Assembly (NCBI RefSeq): GCF_000744785.1
Contig: NZ_JQMO01000002.1
Coordinates: 1,364,001 to 1,428,000, forward strand
Source: Kitasatospora azatica KCTC 9699
Lineage (GTDB): Bacteria > Actinomycetota > Actinomycetes > Streptomycetales > Streptomycetaceae
DNA: 64,000 nucleotides
Direction of reading: 5' to 3'
In this document: in pieces, positions 61,045-64,000 of the stretch
Numbering within the stretch: position 1 is the stretch's first letter
How the letters are laid out: each line of letters begins with the position of its first letter
Translations under genes and position numbers: made by a program
Notes under the pieces: model-generated
Database searches by the model: none
Seen by the model: only the letters and a program-made list of their open reading frames with translations
Told to the model about the DNA's origin: nothing

Positions 61045-62505
61045 TCAGTTCTCGTCGGCGGAGCGGAGCTTGGCCACGGCGGCGGAAAGCCGGCTGCCGT
61101 ACTCCTCGTCGGCGGCGTGGAAGTGGGCCAGGTTCTTCTCGACGATGTCGTCGCGGGTCACCTGGGCCAGGAAGCCGGCGATGTTGTCGATCAGGCGCGC
61201 CTTCTCGCCGTCCGACATCAGGCGGTAGAGCTCGCCGGCCTGGAAGAAGTCGTCGTCCTTGGTGTGGGCCGGCGTGGTGTAGGTGCCGGTGTGGCCGTTC
61301 AGGGCGACGGGGGCGGCCAGCGCGCGGTCGGTCTGGGCGGGGCCGTCGTACGAGTTGGGCTCGTAGTTCTTGCCGCGGCCGGCCTTGTTGAGCGCGTTGT
61401 AGCCGTCACGGCCGTAGTTGTCGGCCTCGGTGGCGCGCGGGGCGTTCACCGGCAGCTGGGTGTGGTTCACACCGAGGCGGTAGCGCTGGGCGTCCGCGTA
61501 GGCGAACAGCCGGCCCTGGAGCATCTTGTCGGGCGACGGGCCGATGCCGGGCACGAAGTTGTTCGGCGAGAAGGCTGACTGCTCGACCTCGCCGAAGACG
61601 TTCTCCGGGTTCTTGTTGAGCACCAGGCGGCCGACCTTGACCAGCGGGTAGTCGGCGTGCGGCCACACCTTGGTGAGGTCGAACGGGTTGAAGCGGTAGT
61701 CGGCCGCCTCGGCCACCGGCATCAGCTGGACGTAGAGGGTCCAGGACGGGAAGACGCCGCGCTCGATCGCCTGGTGCAGGTCGCGCTGGTGGCTGTCGGC
61801 GTCGCCGCCCACCACCTCGGCGGCCTGCGAGCCGTCCAGCGAGCGGACGCCCTGGTTGGTCTTGAAGTGGTACTTGACCCAGAAGGCCTCGCCGGACTCG
61901 TTGACCCACTGGTAGGTGTGCGAGCCGTAGCCGTTCATGTGGCGGTAGGAGGCCGGGATGCCGCGGTCACCGAAGAGCCAGGTGATCTGGTGCGTCGATG
62001 CGGGCGAGTGCGCCCAGAAGTCCCAGACGTTGTCGGCTTCCTGGATGCCGGTGTACGGGTCGCGCTTCTGCGAGTGGATGAAGTCGGGGAACTTCAGCGG
62101 GTCCTTGATGAAGAAGACCGGGGTGTTGTTGCCGACCAGGTCGTAGTTGCCCTCGGCGGTGTAGAACTTCAGCGCGAAGCCGCGCGGGTCGCGCACCGCG
62201 TCGCTCGAGCCCAGGTTGCCGGCCACGGTGGAGAAGCGCAGGAAGACCTCGGTGCGCTTGCCGATCTCGGAGAGGAAGTCGGCGCGGGTGTACCGGGAGA
62301 CCTCGTCGGTCACCTCGAAGTAGCCGTAGGCGCCGGAGCCGCGGGCGTGCACCACGCGCTCCGGGATGCGCTCGCGGTTGAAGCGGGCCAGCTTCTCCAG
62401 CAGCTGCTGGTCCTGGATGAGCAGCGGGCCGTACTCGCCGGCCGAGGCCGAGTTCTGGTTGTCGGCGATCGGGGCGCCGGACTCAGTGGTCAGGATCTTG
62501 GACAT
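61045..62505 (-). CDS. katA: Monofunctional heme catalase
   Basis: This 486-residue protein is a small-subunit (clade 3-like) catalase. The active-site His is in ERVVHARGSGAYGYFEVTD, the Asn in LVGNNTPVFFIKDP, and the heme-binding Tyr in LFAYADAQRYRLGVNH. The NADPH-binding region near KYHFKTNQGVRSL also fits. It turns H2O2 into water and oxygen. It lies between the IclR regulator and allantoicase, which is unusual, and its leader has four TTGCAA-like elements. Urate oxidation makes H2O2, so co-location may be functional, which is inference. Confidence 0.93.
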   Translation of the reverse strand: MSKILTTESGAPIADNQNSASAGEYGPLLIQDQQLLEKLARFNRERIPERVVHARGSGAYGYFEVTDEVSRYTRADFLSEIGKRTEVFLRFSTVAGNLGSSDAVRDPRGFALKFYTAEGNYDLVGNNTPVFFIKDPLKFPDFIHSQKRDPYTGIQEADNVWDFWAHSPASTHQITWLFGDRGIPASYRHMNGYGSHTYQWVNESGEAFWVKYHFKTNQGVRSLDGSQAAEVVGGDADSHQRDLHQAIERGVFPSWTLYVQLMPVAEAADYRFNPFDLTKVWPHADYPLVKVGRLVLNKNPENVFGEVEQSAFSPNNFVPGIGPSPDKMLQGRLFAYADAQRYRLGVNHTQLPVNAPRATEADNYGRDGYNALNKAGRGKNYEPNSYDGPAQTDRALAAPVALNGHTGTYTTPAHTKDDDFFQAGELYRLMSDGEKARLIDNIAGFLAQVTRDDIVEKNLAHFHAADEEYGSRLSAAVAKLRSADEN

Positions 62506-62537
62506 GGGAGGGGTCCTTCAGGTACGAGTGTGCGGGT

Positions 62538-62583
62538 TTGCAAAGATTGCAAAGCCGGAACCGCAGGCATGCAAACTTTGCAA
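62538..62583. promoter_or_regulatory. Array of TTGCAA elements in front of katA
   Basis: Two pairs of 6-bp elements are seen: TTGCAA at 62538-62543 and 62547-62552, then ATGCAA at 62569-62574 and TTGCAA at 62578-62583. Each pair has 9-base spacing, and the pairs are 31 bp apart, about three helical turns. TTGCAA is self-complementary, so each pair reads as both a direct and an inverted repeat. Fur-family repressors of catalase (CatR, PerR or Nur type in Streptomyces) bind comparable sites. An IclR (AllR) site is the alternative. Confidence 0.55.
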
Positions 62584-62598
62584 AGGGCAAAGGGAAGG

Positions 62599-63864
62599 TC
62601 AGACGCCCAGCAGACGCCAGAGCGCGGCGGTACGACGCGAGGTCTCGGTGCCGTCGGGACCGTCGGCCGGCTGCAGGGCCGCCGTGGCCGCGGTGACCTC
62701 GGCGGGGGTGGCCAGCGGACGGGCCGCCGCCAGGGTGATCGCCTCGGCACCGGTCAGCCCGGCCTCGCTGAGCGCCTGGCCGGCCTCGGCTGGCGGCAGC
62801 GCGTTGAACCAGCGCAGCGCCAGCGCAGCGCGGCCGCTCTCGGTGAGCTTGCCGACCAGTCGCAGCCGGGCCAGCCCGCCGTCCGGGTAGACGTTGATCC
62901 GCACGTGGGTCACCGGGCGGCCCACGTCGAGCCGGAGCCGGTGCCGGGTGTCCGGCTGCAGCCGGGTGCGCGGCAGGATCTCGAACCAGCCGTCAGCATC
63001 GGCGGCGGGGTCGGACCCGTTGGACGCGTCGTACCCCACCAGGTCGGCCCAGCCGGGAGCGTTGGCGACGAAGTGGCTCGTGTCCACCTCGACGGCAAGG
63101 ACCTCCCCGCCCCCGGCCAGGGCGATCTGTACCCAGTCGTTGGCCTTGTCGCGCCGACGCCGGGTCTCCCAGCCCTCGCCCATGACGGAGGCGCGACCGG
63201 GAGCGTTCAGGTTGTGCGGGGAGGAGAAGTACCGGTCCGAGGCCGCCTCGGCCACGCCGCCGAACTCCTGCGCGGCCAGGTCGAAGGTGAGGCCGTCCAG
63301 GTCGCGCGGGTCGGGCAGCACCTCGCCGTGCACCCGCAGCCGGGCCACACCGCCGTCCGGCCAGATGTTCAGCCGGATGTGCGTGTACCGGGTCCGGTCG
63401 GTGACCTCGAACTCGTGGGCGGTGTTGCCCTGCAGCGCGGTGCGCGGCACCAGGTCGGTCCACTGCGCGGCGTCCAGCTCCTCGACCGAGGGGTGGCCGG
63501 CTATCGAGGCCGCCTGGACGGAGGCGGTCTCGGGGTAGTTGCCGGTGAAGTGCGCGGTGTCCACGATCACCCCGTGCACCCGGCCGGCCACGCCGAGCCG
63601 GACGATCGCCCAGTCGTGGTCCTCGTCGGTCGGGTGCGGCTGGTCGGCGCTGACGCCGCGGCGGCGCTTGCTCTCCCAGCCGTCCATGATCTGGCCCTTG
63701 TGGCCGAAGGTGTGCGGCCGGAACTCGGCCGGCTTGGCGACCAGCAGGTTCTCCGCGTCCGCGAAGGTGTCCTCGTTGGTGGCCACCACTCCGGCGCCGA
63801 GCAGCCGGGAGGCGAGGTTGACCAGCTCGGTGAAAGGAGCGGCCGGGGTCTGACTGTCACTCAT
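62599..63864 (-). CDS. alc: Allantoicase
   Basis: The 421-residue protein has the two beta-sandwich repeats of allantoicase. The first repeat has FADAENLLVAKPAEF and GWESKRRRG, and the second has YFSSPHNLNAPG and GEGWETRRRRD. Each repeat ends in a similar strand motif (THIRLNIWPDGGVARLRV and THVRINVYPDGGLARLRL). It cleaves allantoate to ureidoglycolate and urea. After about residue 340 there is an extra ~70-residue helical tail (LRWFNALPPAEAGQALSEAG...) not needed for the fold. It follows the allantoinase gene with 48 bp between. Confidence 0.93.
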   Translation of the reverse strand: MSDSQTPAAPFTELVNLASRLLGAGVVATNEDTFADAENLLVAKPAEFRPHTFGHKGQIMDGWESKRRRGVSADQPHPTDEDHDWAIVRLGVAGRVHGVIVDTAHFTGNYPETASVQAASIAGHPSVEELDAAQWTDLVPRTALQGNTAHEFEVTDRTRYTHIRLNIWPDGGVARLRVHGEVLPDPRDLDGLTFDLAAQEFGGVAEAASDRYFSSPHNLNAPGRASVMGEGWETRRRRDKANDWVQIALAGGGEVLAVEVDTSHFVANAPGWADLVGYDASNGSDPAADADGWFEILPRTRLQPDTRHRLRLDVGRPVTHVRINVYPDGGLARLRLVGKLTESGRAALALRWFNALPPAEAGQALSEAGLTGAEAITLAAARPLATPAEVTAATAALQPADGPDGTETSRRTAALWRLLGV

Positions 63865-63901
63865 GTCTCGTCGCTCCTCAGCGCGTTCGTGAAATCAGCG
63901 G

Positions 63902-63935
63902 GTGCCGAAGAATCAGCTGTGCCGAAGAATCTGCT
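63902..63935. repeat. 17-bp tandem duplication across the allantoinase stop
   Basis: Units 63902-63918 and 63919-63935 differ at one base of 17. The stop codon of the allantoinase gene (63913-63915) lies in the first unit. A partial third unit follows. Confidence 0.7.
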
Positions 63936-64000
63936 GCCCGAAGGGCTCGGCGTTGACGTCCACCACCCGGCCGCGCAGCCAGGTGGCCTTGACGGCGCCG
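63913..64000 (-). CDS. allB: Allantoinase, C-terminal end (partial)
   Basis: Only the last 29 codons are in the window. The reading GAVKATWLRGRVVDVNAEPF resembles the C-terminus of amidohydrolase-type allantoinases, where a Thr-Trp-Leu-Arg-Gly element closes the second beta-sandwich. The position directly before allantoicase on the same strand supports the call. The final residues (QQILRHS) come from the 17-bp duplication, so the native end may have been changed. Allantoinase opens allantoin to allantoate. Confidence 0.65.
   Translation of the reverse strand, partial: GAVKATWLRGRVVDVNAEPFGQQILRHS

Overview
The window is a very GC-rich, densely coded chromosome segment of a filamentous actinomycete, most probably Streptomyces or Kitasatospora (Streptomycetaceae). 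The evidence is the strong third-position G/C preference, GTG and TTG starts with AGGAGG-type ribosome binding sites, SARP, PucR and IclR regulators, rare TTA (bldA) codons, an actinobacterial Tad/Flp secretion locus, and an AllR-katA-allantoicase-allantoinase order.

Layout. (1) 1-0.3 kb: the end of a sedolisin (S53) protease. (2) 0.37-18.6 kb: a Tad/Flp pilus or secretion locus on the minus strand, bordered on both sides by degenerate caspase-fold proteins. Its promoter-distal end holds a LysM/membrane protein whose SARP-like wHTH-BTAD tail has been separated by a 17-bp duplication, followed by a GNAT gene. An AEC permease and a small SARP regulator on the plus strand sit between the distal pseudo-caspase and that module. 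The central genes run lipoprotein, secreted protein, CpaB, CpaE, TadA, TadB, TadC, Flp-like pilin, two TadE-like proteins and a TadG-like protein. (3) 18.7-26.1 kb: metabolic genes (flavin-binding split-barrel protein, MaoC hydratase, metallo-beta-lactamase hydrolase, TesB thioesterase, BASS-type transporter), a small membrane protein, an orphan gene that looks like a fusion of Wadjet type II JetA and JetB domains, and a lysoplasmalogenase. (4) 26.1-34.1 kb: exonuclease III, gamma-glutamyltransferase (TTA codon), a solitary cytochrome b, a VOC protein, a solitary ctaF-ctaD pair, and a phosphoribosyltransferase carrying an in-frame insertion. (5) 34-39 kb: ROK glucokinase, a membrane-anchored esterase and an MMPL exporter. 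(6) 38.9-47.8 kb: a purine-catabolism block with a PucR regulator, three xanthine dehydrogenase subunits, an NCS2 purine permease and the XdhC maturation factor. (7) 47.9-51.9 kb: an ECF sigma factor with a membrane partner, then a split-barrel protein and a flavohemoglobin. (8) 51.9-56.6 kb: a four-gene minus-strand operon with a putative di-iron enzyme, an FMN/2Fe-2S reductase, an M24 pita-bread protein and an EphD-like epoxide hydrolase-SDR fusion. (9) 56.8-60 kb: CBS-domain protein, GNAT enzyme, and a SnoaL-like/LuxR pair. (10) 60-64 kb: an IclR regulator (probably AllR), catalase, allantoicase, and the 3' end of allantoinase running off the edge.

Purine catabolism links regions 6 and 10. 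Imported purines are oxidised by the three-subunit molybdenum enzyme matured by XdhC, and the allantoin formed further down is opened by allantoinase and allantoicase under the IclR regulator. The catalase lies inside the allantoin genes and has a striking array of TTGCAA elements in front of it. The most unusual items are the pseudo-caspase pair around the Tad locus, the split transmembrane LysM-SARP protein, the orphan JetA-JetB-like fusion and the putative di-iron oxygenase operon.
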